Both the position numbers and the translations under genes were made by a program. Below the pieces are notes generated by a model. It was not told where the DNA came from, ran no database searches, and was given only the letters and a program-made list of their open reading frames with translations. From Drosophila pseudoobscura (lineage: Eukaryota > Arthropoda > Insecta > Diptera > Drosophilidae): a stretch of 64,000 nt of DNA. Positions 20,791-34,100 of this stretch are shown here, in pieces (position 1 is the stretch's first letter; the number at the start of each line of letters is the position of its first letter). Location: positions 12,165,001 through 12,229,000 of the forward strand of contig NC_046681.1 in NCBI RefSeq assembly GCF_009870125.1. The letters run 5' to 3'.

Positions 20791-22110
20791 AAATAATAAG
20801 TTAAGGCACCAAAATTAGTTGTGGATTAGATTCCTTAAGAGGCTTTCCTCCATCTGTTGCGAAAATGTCATTCAAAACGACATACCCTTCGAGTTCTCCC
20901 TTTGTACCGAGTATAATCATATGTTTGTCTTTATGGACTCATCCTTTATGTTTCATGTTTGTTGTTTGTCTCTCCGCCTGTGTTTGCCATTACTCTCTCT
21001 CTCTCTCTCTCTCTCTTTGGCTCTCTTTTACGGCTTGAAGCCGGCTTTTTGGATTGCCTCGTCTGGCCTCGCCCTGCGTCTGCGAATCTTCGTCCCTCCC
21101 ACCCCCACAAACAAAAGCTACGTTTCTGCGTTTTCTGTCTTTGCGACACACGCACAGCCGAGACAAAATCAATAAATGACTAAAGCCACCACGCCTTTGG
21201 CTGCTCTTCGTGGTGGGATTCACGCTGCCTCGGACATGTGAAGGCAGACGGTTTCAGTCTCTGACGGCATTTCCCAGCGTGCAAACACGCGCTTTCGGCG
21301 CGCTTTCCAACTAAATTCCAACAAAAACAAAGAAAAGTAATATTAAACAGTTGATAAATGAAACGAAATAGTATAATTTCTATATGACCGAAAGATAGGA
21401 TGGCTTTCTGCCTGAGAGCATGCTAGCCAAATGAATAGTTTCAGCCATTTGGCTTTGTGCATTAACTATTATAAGTGTCTGGTGTTTTTGGTGATTGTTT
21501 AACCTAAATGCAAGAAGCGATTATGAAATAAGCAAACAGTTTCCAATGTTGTTTTCGTTGTTCGCCTGAAGAGGCCCAAAAGGTACTTCAGCTGTGAGGA
21601 AAAACTACGCGTAGTAGTTGTACGCACTTTGGACTGTTGGATGGGTTTTTTTTTTTGGGGAGAGTCCTCGTTATTGTCGCTGAGGGTAATGACTGAACCC
21701 ACCCTTTATCAGGCATCGACCAACCCACTTTTACTAGCCATCAAAGTCTTTGCCGGCAAAGTCTTTGCACTTATTTCTCTTTTTACATATTTTTCCTTTG
21801 TCGATTGCGTGTTGGATTTTTCTTGGCACGCAAACCGAATTTTGCATTCGTTTTTAAAGATTTATTATAAATTGTAAACATCATGGAGTTTTCTCCGACT
21901 GAACTTTCGGTTTCGGGCGCTCAGCTGATTAATCAATGTAACCTTTTGACCCATTCAGCGGACTAGTTAACACGCAAAAAGTTTATCCCCAGACAAATTT
22001 AATAACATTTAATTGAAAGCGTCAGAACGAAAACAAATTAAACATCCCACAGCCAAAAACTACACAAAAATTGAGTCAAAACAAATCAACGAAATAGATT
22101 TTGGCACAGT
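20791..22110. other. Intergenic region and anoctamin promoter/leader
   Basis: No gene is seen. It includes a CT microsatellite at 20992-21016 and a GC-richer part at about 21180-21310. The last 200 bp, before the ATG at 22111, are A-rich (AACAAATCAACGAAATAG) as in fly 5' UTRs, so transcription of the anoctamin gene probably starts between about 21.2 and 21.95 kb. Confidence 0.4.
20992..21016. repeat. CT microsatellite
   Basis: A perfect (CT)n run of about 25 bp. GAGA-factor could bind its GAGAG complement, and it lies upstream of the anoctamin gene. Function not shown. Confidence 0.8.
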
Positions 22111-25100
22111 ATGAGCCAAAGTTTTGATAGTTCACATGGAGGAGGAGGACCTGGAGTTGGTTATCCAGAGCGTCAGTCCTCGGAGGATGTGCCCGAATCT
22201 ACAGCCACAGCAACGACAAGAACAGGAACACCAACAACAACAGCCGGAGATGCCCGACAAGGAGCCGGAGGAGAGGATGATTTCACCGATGACAACAATT
22301 TCGAATCGAATTTGCGACGTCGCAAAGGCAAAATAATATCCTGTGCCAAGGAGACCATCGAGAATGGTGAGTAGTGCCAAAGACAAGACAACAAATATTC
22401 CCTTACCAATGTCTACTTTTTGTAGTATATATATACATATATATGCTTCTATCCTACCAATATCTATTTGTATATGCTTGGCATGTGTAAGCAGATGAAT
22501 ATTTGAGTGGCAATTGCTTTCAGCCATCCACAGAGCAGAGCAGACGAAGAAGAACTGCCAGAACCTATTCATTTGTCATGGATAGAAAATAGAAAATTGC
22601 ATAGGTAGAGGTAGATGTAGAGGTAGAGGGGGATAGGTGGAATGAAGGCGTGTGCGTACACCTGCTACATGCTACTGGGCGCGTTGGGTCCTGCCATATC
22701 CGTTATATGGTTTTTTTCCTTTCTTTAATCAAAACGCTTGACTAGCTTGAAACTTTGATTGGATCTGAGTTCGCTTCCAGCACACGAACTTTCAACATTT
22801 CCGTTTTTATATTTAAAGTTTTCTCAACTTTAAAGGCAGAGCCAGTGGCAACCGTTTAAAATAAATTTTTTCTTATATGAATTATTAATATTTCATATGT
22901 GAGAGAGCGGTTTATGGTCTTGAAATGTAGTTTTGAGGAGTGGCGTGTATAAGGAGGAGTGTATAAGGAAAGTTTCGATAGTTTCATTCAGGCAGTACAC
23001 GTATGAGTCGAAAAAGGTACGATAGGGTATATGATACCTTTTCTGGATAATTACATATATTCCTTATGCTAAATAAATTCTTAATTAAGAGTAAAATTCT
23101 AGTACTATGTGAGATATTAAGCTGGAGAGGCATTCATTTTAATAAACATTAACTAGTTCTTGTGAGAATGAAACTAGATTAAAGATTTTAGGTCTGAAAC
23201 GTTTTTCAATATACTAGATAGACTTTCATTCATAGAACTATTATAATAAATGATATATCAATCAAGTTTCTTTTAAATAGAGACTAAATTTCGTTGTAAT
23301 ATTTAAGATCTATTACCGTTTCGCTCTTACAAGTTTCCGGAAAAGGAAACCTATTTAACCACAATTTAATATTCCACATAAATATTTATTATTGGAACAA
23401 CAACCTCTAGTTGACCCACTCGATCCATTCGAAATTAACTTTTAAAGGGATATCCAACTCAACAAGGCGAAACTACTGGTCTTTTTGCATTTCTTGCACG
23501 AACCAACTATCAAATTACCCTAAAATGACTTTCAGATTGTCGTACTTCCTGTTCTGTTGTGGCAGAGTCGTCGGGCTCCAGTTGTTGCTGTCAACATTAG
23601 ACAAATAAAACTAACTTTGCCATTGGATCCCCTTACTGTTTTGTCTGTGTGATGGAGGAGAAGACGCTCCATCGCCATTGTCCCAGTGGAGTCTTTTGTG
23701 CTGTTGAAAAGCTATTGAAAGGCGTCGTCTAAAGAAGAAGGAAGGCGCACTTTGAATTATTTATGTAGCCGTCGACAAAGAAAATGCGTTTCAAGCGCTG
23801 CATTTGCCCCTAGCCGCTGCTGCCGCTGCTCCGAATGAGGGTGTAATATAGGGGTTTCTATTCCCTTTGGTTGGTCTTTAATTGATTGGGCTGGGCGTCT
23901 GGCTGACGGGGCGTTAAAGGAACTTTGTTGCGCAGAGGCTTCTTTCATTGTCTTGTCTTGGTCTGGGAGCGAAAGCTCGCTTTATTAGGAGCTGAATGAG
24001 CAAATGGATTAACTAGTTTAGTTCAAGTGTTCAAGCCCTATTCGAACTGATTGTATGCCAGTTGATGAGGGGGCTGCTAATTAATTTGATTAGCTTTTAT
24101 GGGTCAAGGTTGTGTTTGTCATCGACTCGAATGTGTTCTGTGCGTGTGCGGGTGGATGAATGAAGTGTGTCATGTAAATAATATCGTGTGTGCTTTCTCC
24201 TATATGGAATTCATGACCACAAGGCATTTTTTATTATTATATGCATCAGAAGGCTGACAAGGCACGACAGAATGAAGGAAGGGGTTGGGTTTTTCATGAG
24301 AACGCCACATATACAGACATGCAGTTGTACATACATATAATCATAGTTGAATGGGGGTTTCATTGGTAAATAATAGCCTGAAGTGTGTGCTTTTTCATGT
24401 GGCATTTTTCAACACAAATATCTAGTATATTATGTAACTATATTTGATTATTGAAATCAAAATAATATGGCTTACTGGAATTATAACTGAAATACCAATG
24501 ATTTGATTACTAAACTTTGCCTTTTATTATTACTATATGCTATATAGTACTAAAAAGCTTCAAAAAAACCAAAAACGGAATATTCCGCTCATTCGAGAGT
24601 GCTGATTGGTGCTATGGATGTCAAAATCAACTCAGAGATGAGTCGGATGGTATGTGTTCCAGATCAGGAAAGGTACAAGTATCTGAAACCTCATGGGCAT
24701 TGATCAGATTCAAACTTGTTCCTTAAATCCAATCGCTCATTCATTTCATGTTTCCGAGTGACAACCTTCGGAGCAACAAGAATAGTTCACAATACTGCGG
24801 CAAATGGTTTTGTTCACATAAATATTTTGAATATCACAGTGGGTTTCTATTTAATTATTCACATTGTTGGAATTCATATTTGAACACATTTTTCTTTTCC
24901 ATTTTTAATATTCTTTGCAAACAACGTTGAATATTTAACGAATGAACGATCTAACCAAAAGTCAATTTCTTTCGCAGGCAGAAGTTACGATTTCTTATTT
25001 TCCTTCATCATCTCTCATACATATAATCATCAATCTTGTGTGGAAAATTCTCTCGCAATTTGCCCTAACAAGCTCTCTGTTTCCGCTAGAATTTCTAATA

Positions 25101-28100
25101 AAATTCCATGGTCTCTCTGCCACTTCGTTAGCCGTGAAAATTGCACAACGATTTTTACAACGTGTTGTGGCATTTTCTAGCTCAAGCTACGGACTCTCAC
25201 CCTCTGCCATGGCCGCCTGACCCAAACCTGGACCCCAAAACCCAACCCTCTCTATTGGCTCTTCATCGGGCAGGGGGACTCCACTTTGTTCGGTGGGTGT
25301 TTCAGGAAGTGCGCGGATTTACGTGTTGCCAAAATGGCAGACATGACTTTTAAACTTTACTGACAAACTGGCAGAACCTCTCAAAGAGAGAGAGAACGAG
25401 AGAGAGAGAGTGAGTGACGGTGACGGTGACGTGGCTAACATATAGGAGAGCGTTCTACCACTAAACTACCTTAACAACTGCATTGCGTGCGTTAGAAATT
25501 AGATGAAAATTGGCCAAATACTCGGTACGTTCGGAAGCACCATCGATTTTTGGTCGCGGCTCCTTGTGCATATCGCTTCCATGTCTGGTCGTGTCTGAGT
25601 AATGGAATTGAAATAAAACTCCACTCATATCTATCGTTAGCTTTTGTGGCCCCTATTTCTTTGTCCTGGTCTAGAATCCACCGAACGCGACCCATTGTCG
25701 TACTTTCTGTGTTTCTTGTTTGCTTTTTTCCGTATGATTGTTTGGCTGTCATTTTTATTTGCGATGCCTTCAGGCCACCGACGGGGGAATTTCTGTTCTG
25801 TGGCTGCCATCGGCATTGATGGGCGCCACAGCCAGCCATCCACTCATTTCCCCCAGTAATACTTAGTGCTATCCGGGGTATTGTATACAAACACCCTGAA
25901 TCTGACAGTTAACCCCTTTTTGTGGTGGAGCTTAAGTGGGGAAAATACATTTTCGCGCTTTTAAAATATTATGGAATATTATTTATGATTTATTTGGTCA
26001 GAAGTTTGTGTTTGGGAATATAATAGTTTAGTTCTTGCATAAAATATTTTCGCTTGTTTTAGAAATGTCAATATTTTTGATCAATTTGTATAGTTTGTGG
26101 CGGTTGGTATGTCCAGATAGATAAAAGTTGTGTATTTGCTCATATTTCTTTAATTGTGGTTAAGTTTGAAAAAGTCATTATTTCTCTTTAAATTTTAAGC
26201 CGATTAAACGTCTAAAGTTTTCCATTCTGTGCATTAATCAGTCATTTAAAATTTATTTAGATTTATTAAATAAGAAGATTGCTCTTAATTCTGTTTCTTG
26301 TAGCCAAGAAGAACCTAGAAAGAGCTATTCTAGTATTAGTTTCATAAATACAGTCTGGATAAATCCGTTTTCCCCAGATGTTATTTTAGAGGCTCTTATG
26401 GATTTCGCTCTGCCTCTGCATATGAGCTCTCTCAACGGTTGAGCCACATCTTTAGTATATTCTTATGTACACACATATGTGTATGTTTTCGCATTTGGAT
26501 TTCTTTAGAAAGTTGAAACCCTTTTGACCTGTATTCGTATTTTGCGTAGACACAGACCTTCTTGCTTGCACCTTCCATGCCTTGGGACTGTTTGGCTACG
26601 TTTTCAATTTCGTTTCAGTAAGCTTTTACCACCAGACCCATTGATCTTGGGGCCCAACATATTTCACTTGGCTCACTGAGACTCGCTTTCTTAAGCCAAA
26701 CAAAAGCCCCATGTAATGTTTATATAGTCGACTTTTTTATGCTTTTTTTCTATCTCCATATTAATGCCTTTGTCTAAGGAAAAAGCTTTTGGCTCAGCTT
26801 GAGGCAAATATGGAACACACAAAAACCCCATAAAAAACATGGATGGAAAAGCTGTATTTGTGTGAGACTTGCAGTTTTTCCTTGCACACTCAAAGCGATG
26901 TTTGAAATGAGCGATGCACTTGAATTTTGCGAGTAATTGGGGAAAGAGGACACAGACCCAGAGACCCCCAATGGAGATTAAGCCCATGCTGGGGCCCCCC
27001 ATTATATAGCCATTAGTTTGTCGGCTGCACTTTGGCTTAGCTTCAACGGCAAACTGATTTCGCAAATCAGAAGATTTTAATGGCCTTTCATTGTTTGTGC
27101 TGCTGCATTCTTTATGGCGTTTAAGTGCGCATCCGTTTCCCGTTGAAAAATTGATGGTGGTTCCCAAGGCGAAGCGGAAACCTCTAAAAACCTCTAGAGA
27201 AAAAAAAAGAAAAAGGAAAGGACGAAGAAAATTCAGTGTCAAGGGAAACAAAACTTCGTGCTTTTTTCCTATAATTTACACAAAGTGTTTTTCATAAATC
27301 ATACGGATATATGTATATATAACTTTATATACATTCCCTACCTCCCTTCGATTCATATCATACTCTCGTATATTGCATAATCAAATTATGCAAAGCTGTC
27401 TGTTTATTTGAAAAATGCTTGCGGTCGTGAGGTCACGACGTCGTCGTCTTTTTGGGGGGCATCAACGATGGATTGCAGACACAGGATACACGCATACGAA
27501 CGAGCAGTCCGCAATCCTTACTTCCCCCCAGGCTGCTAATCTTTTCCATCGTTCTTTGCAGGTCCTTGCCCCGTCTTTGTATGTCTGAGGAATCGTATTG
27601 TATCTGGGGGTTTGCGTTTCCTGCATAAAAAGTTTTCTTTTTACTCATTTTTTTTAGTGACATGAAAGTCAATATTCCACCCCGCCAATATGAGAATTTG
27701 ATTAATGCGGGTAGCGACAGTTGATTAAATTCAGATACATGATAGACTTAATATATATAATTTGTAGTAATTGTATAAAAGGTAAATGCCAGAATCTCCA
27801 TGAGGTTGGAACTTTCAAGCGACAAAATTGAATTTAAAAGATTTTTTTATCCATTTAGGAAAGTTTTCATATCCGTTTACAGTGGCATGAATCTTACCTT
27901 TAACTTCATTATCTTCCTCTAAGATTTTACTTTGAATAGTAGTTCCTGTCAATCAGTAAAATTTTTAGTGAATGTAAAATTATTTCTGCACTTTGGAGCT
28001 TCCTAAACGAAGCTCCTTTCAGTTTCAAATTCATTTGAATAAGATCTAAATATAATTCCGCAGAAATGAATTTATGCACGGTACTCAGGGAGTCAGTTTC

Positions 28101-31100
28101 GTTTTCATTACACAGATACTAACTAACACACAGAGACGGCCGGAGTCTTGTGCATAGAAAGCATGTAGGATTTTCGTTGCATGTTGGTTTAATTAGTTTA
28201 TGAATACGATTTTCATTTGTTAAGTAATTCTTTACAGAGTTTAAAAGTATACAAATGCAACTAAAAGCTAAAGAACATTGAAATGCTTCTGGGTAATAGA
28301 AAAATACTATCATGGGGGAGCTAATTGGAAAAATTATTAAATTAAAAGAAGAAGCTTTTTGGCCGCATATTCGCATGATTGCGGATAACTGAGTGAAAAA
28401 TATAGTCATGTGATTGGAACTCTCTAATAGTTTTATTTCTTTGTGCTGGATGGTAATCATTTTTAGTTACTGCAGACTTTTCAAAGGAATTTAGAGGCTT
28501 GAAGAAATTTTAAATACACAGCTAATTGATGCCTATTATTATTGGGTACTTGAAACCATAAAATCTTTTCATAATCTGAATCGGTAGACGGCAAGGCCCT
28601 ATCTTATGTGCCCTGTTGCACGGTACACGTTTAAAAAAGTGCTTGCCTCCAACAAAATGTTTGCCGACCCTCTGATCTCAATCTTAGTGACTTGTTAATG
28701 AACCCAACTTTTCCATGGCCAACTTTTAACCAATCAGATCTTTCATTACAGAGGAGTGCCGAAACCCAAGGAGCGGCGATGCCTGTGTTCTGTTTTGCTG
28801 TGCAGTTGTAAAATCTTGATATGCAAATGTGCATATTTTGGTGTCTATCATCTATGCAGCACAAATGGAAGCCCCAACAGAATCGTCTTGCCCTTGTCTG
28901 TCTGGGTACCTATCTGCGGCTATGCCTCAGCAAGTTGCCACCGGATGTTTCTGTGCATATGTATATAGCTGCAATATGTTTGAGGGAAGCCTGCCCAAAC
29001 CCTGGCCCGACTGTCAGATGATGCGGGATTTTGTGTGTGTGTGTGGGGAGAAAACTGTAACCAATCCATCCACAATTCGGATTTTGTGTGCGTTGATGTT
29101 TCAAATTGTTTAAGTCATCGCAGCCTCAACGTCAACATCATCATCACCCTCAACTGCTGCTGACATTGAGAGGAGCTTATTTTCAGCAGAAAAACCTCCA
29201 TAAAGTCCTGTGTTTTTCCTCTATCCGTAGCTCTGTGCCAGGTGCATGTGAGGATATTCCTTTCATTTGGATCTCTGTTTTCTGTGTGCATGTGCGTGGC
29301 TTATACCCTTGATTGGCTGCTAATACGATTGGCTTCCGTCAACGGTCGTCCCTCCACTCGGAACCACTTCATGCCTGACCAAAGCTTGTTTCCTGAATGC
29401 CTAATTAGTTCGTGTTTTATTGAGAAGCCTCGAAGGAAACTCTAATTGGAAGGGGCTTTCTGTGCAGTGTGGACTGTGGCTGTGGGTTGGGGGCCATCGG
29501 AGGCTTATGCATGTTGCAATTGCAATTTGTGGCATGTAATTCAATTAAAAGTAAATCCTCAGGGACTTTTTAAGGAAAGGAAATTGCTGGTAGCATCCCA
29601 AGTGGAACGAAAAAAGGGGAAAGATTAAGGAACTTCATTTTTAATTGACTTGGAACCTCAAACTTGCTAAAATTGAGGTATTGAAAGGAAAAAAATATCT
29701 AAAAATTGAGAAATGAGCCATAAAAGCCAACAGAAAGTGGAAAATTTCCTACATTTTGTGACAGGCAAAACCCATCTTGGTGAATTTTAACCAAAGAAAT
29801 GCTTTTTAAACTATTATTTCCTACATGGGTTTCATTCGAATTTTCCTTTGGCATATTCAGTATCTCTATCGAATTTCTATACCGCATACCAGTTGTCTAC
29901 CAAAACTATGTTTCCCATTACTGGCTGCAATCTCCATCTATGTCTGCACATTTCCCCATACATAGAACATCGGAATTGTAGTTTCCTTCCCTTCCCCCAC
30001 ATCTATTCATGTTAACTATGTGCAACATTCCTTTGCCCTTAAACTAGTTGGCAGGCAAACCAGAGCCAGTGGCACACCAGTCATTGTCCGAATTCGATTT
30101 CAGACAAAGTCAAACTGCAGTTCTGTAGTTTTAAGGGGCGACAAGGAGTGGAGTGGAGGAGACCGACCACTCAATGGTCTACTCGTCGAGCCAATCTGAC
30201 AATCTTGCCTGCATTCCCGTTGCGCATAACATTGTAGTCTTGATGATGCTCATGTCCGTTAAGACCTGGACCTGACCGGACAGGACAGCACTGGACAGCA
30301 CAGCACAGCAAAGCACTGAGGCCGAAAGCTTAACCCGCTTTTTGGGTGGAAACAAAAGAAAGTGCTCAAAAAGCCGGCCTAGAGCGGCTAGATAGGAAGT
30401 TGGTCCGGCTGCCAGCATTTACTTGCACCTCCAACACCACCGACGGGCTTCCGAACAAGTCGAGCAGAACCGCCCTCAGCATTGCACTGCGACGTGTGCT
30501 ACTCGGCCAAGAAATTGGCCAAAAAAAATTGAAGAGCGAGCCGTGAAACTAACCGAAATATACCCTTTGTCTGTATATATATTTGTAGGAGTATTGTGTG
30601 CCGAGTCTTGGCACAAATCCAGCAAATGTATCCATCTATATATGTAAATATATATATAAGGTATATATGTATGCCCGTGCACACTCTCTTCGTCGCGCGA
30701 GTGTTTTTGCCACAAGTGCACTTTGAAATGTTGCCGAAAACGGCCAAAATAGAAATGGAATAGAAAAATCAATGGGGCCAAGTGAGGTTGAATGTGTCTG
30801 TCCGCTCGTCTAAAGAACGAAGAACTTTTTTTTAAAGGTACTTCACATAAGTATAGGAAAGCTTTAAACACTGCTTATTCCATTCACGAATTTAATGCTT
30901 AAATGTGGGGAAAAATCATCGAAAAGATAGGTATCTGAAGGACTTAAGTATAACCTTGAATTTTTTGTGAACTAAGATTCTTTTTATTTACAGTTTGAGC
31001 TGATTTGCTTACGAAATAAGAGCCCCACTGAATTGCGAAGTGAAAAGTGTGCCGATTAAAGTTTCTTTATATTCTTTATATATTTATGGTACGCACCTTA

Positions 31101-34100
31101 GATGCAAAAATTTTTTCCACTCAGCCTTGGCGTGAAATTCTATTTCAATTTGTATTCGAAATATTTGTTAATTACATTTTTCCTTTTAAATTGAGGGGAA
31201 TTTAAAATTATTTTCTCAGGGCCGAAAAAAGTAGGCTATATTTTTTGAATAGCCTAAAAAACCAAAACCTGCTCTGCCCTCTACCATTAAGGGCCAAACA
31301 TTTTTCATGGACTGCTGCTGGATGCTTGAGCCTTGCCATAAATAATATTTGACATTTGCCTTGGATGCCACATCCTCCTCCTCCTCCTCCTGCTACTGCC
31401 ACGGATTGCAAAATGTTTTGATATCAATCATATCCTGCGACGCACAGAAAACGTTACTGCCATTAATTCAATTGAATTATAAAGCATTTTTTTCCTCCTC
31501 CACATGACTTCTTTTTTGCAGTTTTGATCAGGAAAACGTTGGTTGGGTTTGTCATTACATATTTATTGATATATTATAAAATGTTTTTGCCCCCACCTCC
31601 TCATTCGTATTTCGCATTTTTTTAAAATCGATTGAGTGGCAATCGTGCGTGTCCTGTTTGGCACCCATCCACATTTTAGTTATTTAATTTATATCAGCGT
31701 GAAATCAATTTCCGTTTACTGGAGGAGTGGGTGTGGGCGCATTCGGAGCGATGGGGGGTAGCGGGAGGGGTGGGCTGAGTGGCAAAGGAAGCGGAAAATC
31801 GCTGTCAGAGCCATCGAAAGTCATAATGTTTATTCAATGGAAAAAACTGATAGTTGCAGGCCAGCTGTGAAGATCCAAACTGATGGGCATACAATGATGG
31901 GAAAAAATATTTAAATTTAATGTAATATTGTAGGCTTTTAGGGAAAGAACCTCTAATTAATTTATTTATTAAATAGAACCTGCCTTGTAGGAGGAGAGAA
32001 GATAAATATATCTGTTGTAGTCGTGGGAAGTCGTTTAAAACCTCAATTGTGGACATGTGGGCTCTTTGCGAAGGTACTGCTCTGAATACCTAATTTATAA
32101 GGGTTCCGACCACTTTTTAAGACCACTAAAAAACTTTGCGAACTGTTTTCCAAAAGTGCTACAGAACCTTTGTCTAACCTTTGTCACTATTTGTTCGCAG
32201 CTCATAACAGACCCGGCAGGATACATTTATTAAAGCGCTACAGAACCTTTACTTCAAGAGAGAGAGGCAGATTTCATGCTGGATAATACACTGTGATAGA
32301 GATGGCTGTACCGAGACTGTACCTTTCCCATTGTTTGCCAGATTATCTTGGCCAGGCCTTCAGCATGTCTCGGATCCTTGGCTAATGTTCTACGTTGCGT
32401 GTGCTTGTTGTTTGCTTTGTAGCTGTTTAACACATGTCCAGGCATCAGTGAATCAATTATGTATATTATATTAAGTATATATAAATCCCAATCTTAGATT
32501 TGCAAACATTTACCGTAAGTGCAAGAGCGTGTGCCGACCAAAGCCCAGATGATGGACTCGAATGCGACATGTGTGCGCGCTGGGGCCACACACAGATTTC
32601 CTTCGACTTGGCCATCCCATCCTTCGTGTCTTCGTGACGAGCCTCTCGGGTGGGTTTAAATGTTTTGCGTACAGTTGGAGGAGGCGTCTCTCTTTGTGGT
32701 ACGTGTGTGGCACTAATGAGGCAAAATGTGATTTCCGTTGTACAGATCCGGACTCCTGATCATCAGCCCAGTTGCCGCCGCCTCCTATTGCGGTCTCTGT
32801 GTGGTTAGATGGAACTACAATGTTTGCCCTAGATATTGTTCGAAGCCATGCTTTTGGTTTTTGTGGTCATTAAAAACGGCAATCAATCATGTTTTCCCTA
32901 TTTCACTGCCTCTTCATGTTTCCGCCTCATGAACGAGGCTCGAACAACACGCCAGACACTGAAATTTATGCCCAATGGGTTGTAAAGCAATTAATCAAAA
33001 GTTCTCTTTGTTTTTTATTCCCTCAGAAATTGTGTTTAAGGGGCAGTGTAGGCAGGAGATTTTCGTGTGAAAAAGGAAGCAGTGATTGACAGATTTGAAG
33101 ATTTAAAGTGATATGTTTATTAACCAGCCAGACGAAATTGAGTTGTTTTTGCATTGTGCACAGATATTACGTGGATCTAACAAGGTGTCGATGGGTTCTT
33201 AAGGGCTTATTGTTGGGCAACCTTGATGTACAAAGCTGCTGTGGAGTTTATGGATCAATATGTTTCGGGCGTATTGTCAGTGCTCATAGTAAGAGGATTA
33301 TTATTGCGTATTTCATGTTGATGGGATTTATTTTGAGCTTCAGTAAATACATACAGTAAATACGTACCTAAGGAATTTTATCTATGGTACACTTTATTTC
33401 TTCAAATTTAAAAATTATCTAAATCAAAGGTTTTTTTTTTGTACTTCACTGATATTAAACTTGAAAACTTCTGATAGTTATGTACCTAAAGCTTTCTGTC
33501 TCAGAAGATATTTTATTTATTCGTATATTTTCTAGGTGAAACAAGTTGAAATTTTCTTTAACAAGCAAAATGGTAGGGTATTCGTCTCCGACCGCGGCTC
33601 GCAGTCTACTCGGCTTCGTGGCTTCGGCTTTGTCTGTTCAGCTCGTCGGAGCAGCTAAGTCGGTCCCAGAATCGTACAACGTAGGATCTTTAGGTCTAAA
33701 AAATTGTAGCAACAAGTACGCAGTCTTTGGCGACGCACAAAAGTCGATCCCTTGCACAAGCGAATGGTTCAAAACGGAGTGCACAATAATATATTCCATG
33801 AGATATTTTTTTTTTGTAAACCAAATATTTTTTATTTTTGAACACCATATTTTATATTAAAATCTGTAAAAAAAGGGTACTAATTTGTATTAACATTATT
33901 TGGTTTTCCTTAATATATCTTAAATTAAAATAATCCAACACGAAGGATTTCATATTAAATTTATTAGAATTTGTATTTAAAGCCGTGACAACAAAAATCT
34001 TGTAAAATCCAACTCAGAATTCGTGTACCATTTTTGGTTGCATTTCGATGTCATTTGTTAGCCGCTTTGACATTTAACATATCACTTATGCGGTGCCGCA

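Noticed and set aside
26691..27251. 186-codon minus-strand frame in the anoctamin intron
   Set aside because: Phe/Leu/Ser-rich translation of AT-rich DNA, no domain, no splice context, no start context of note.
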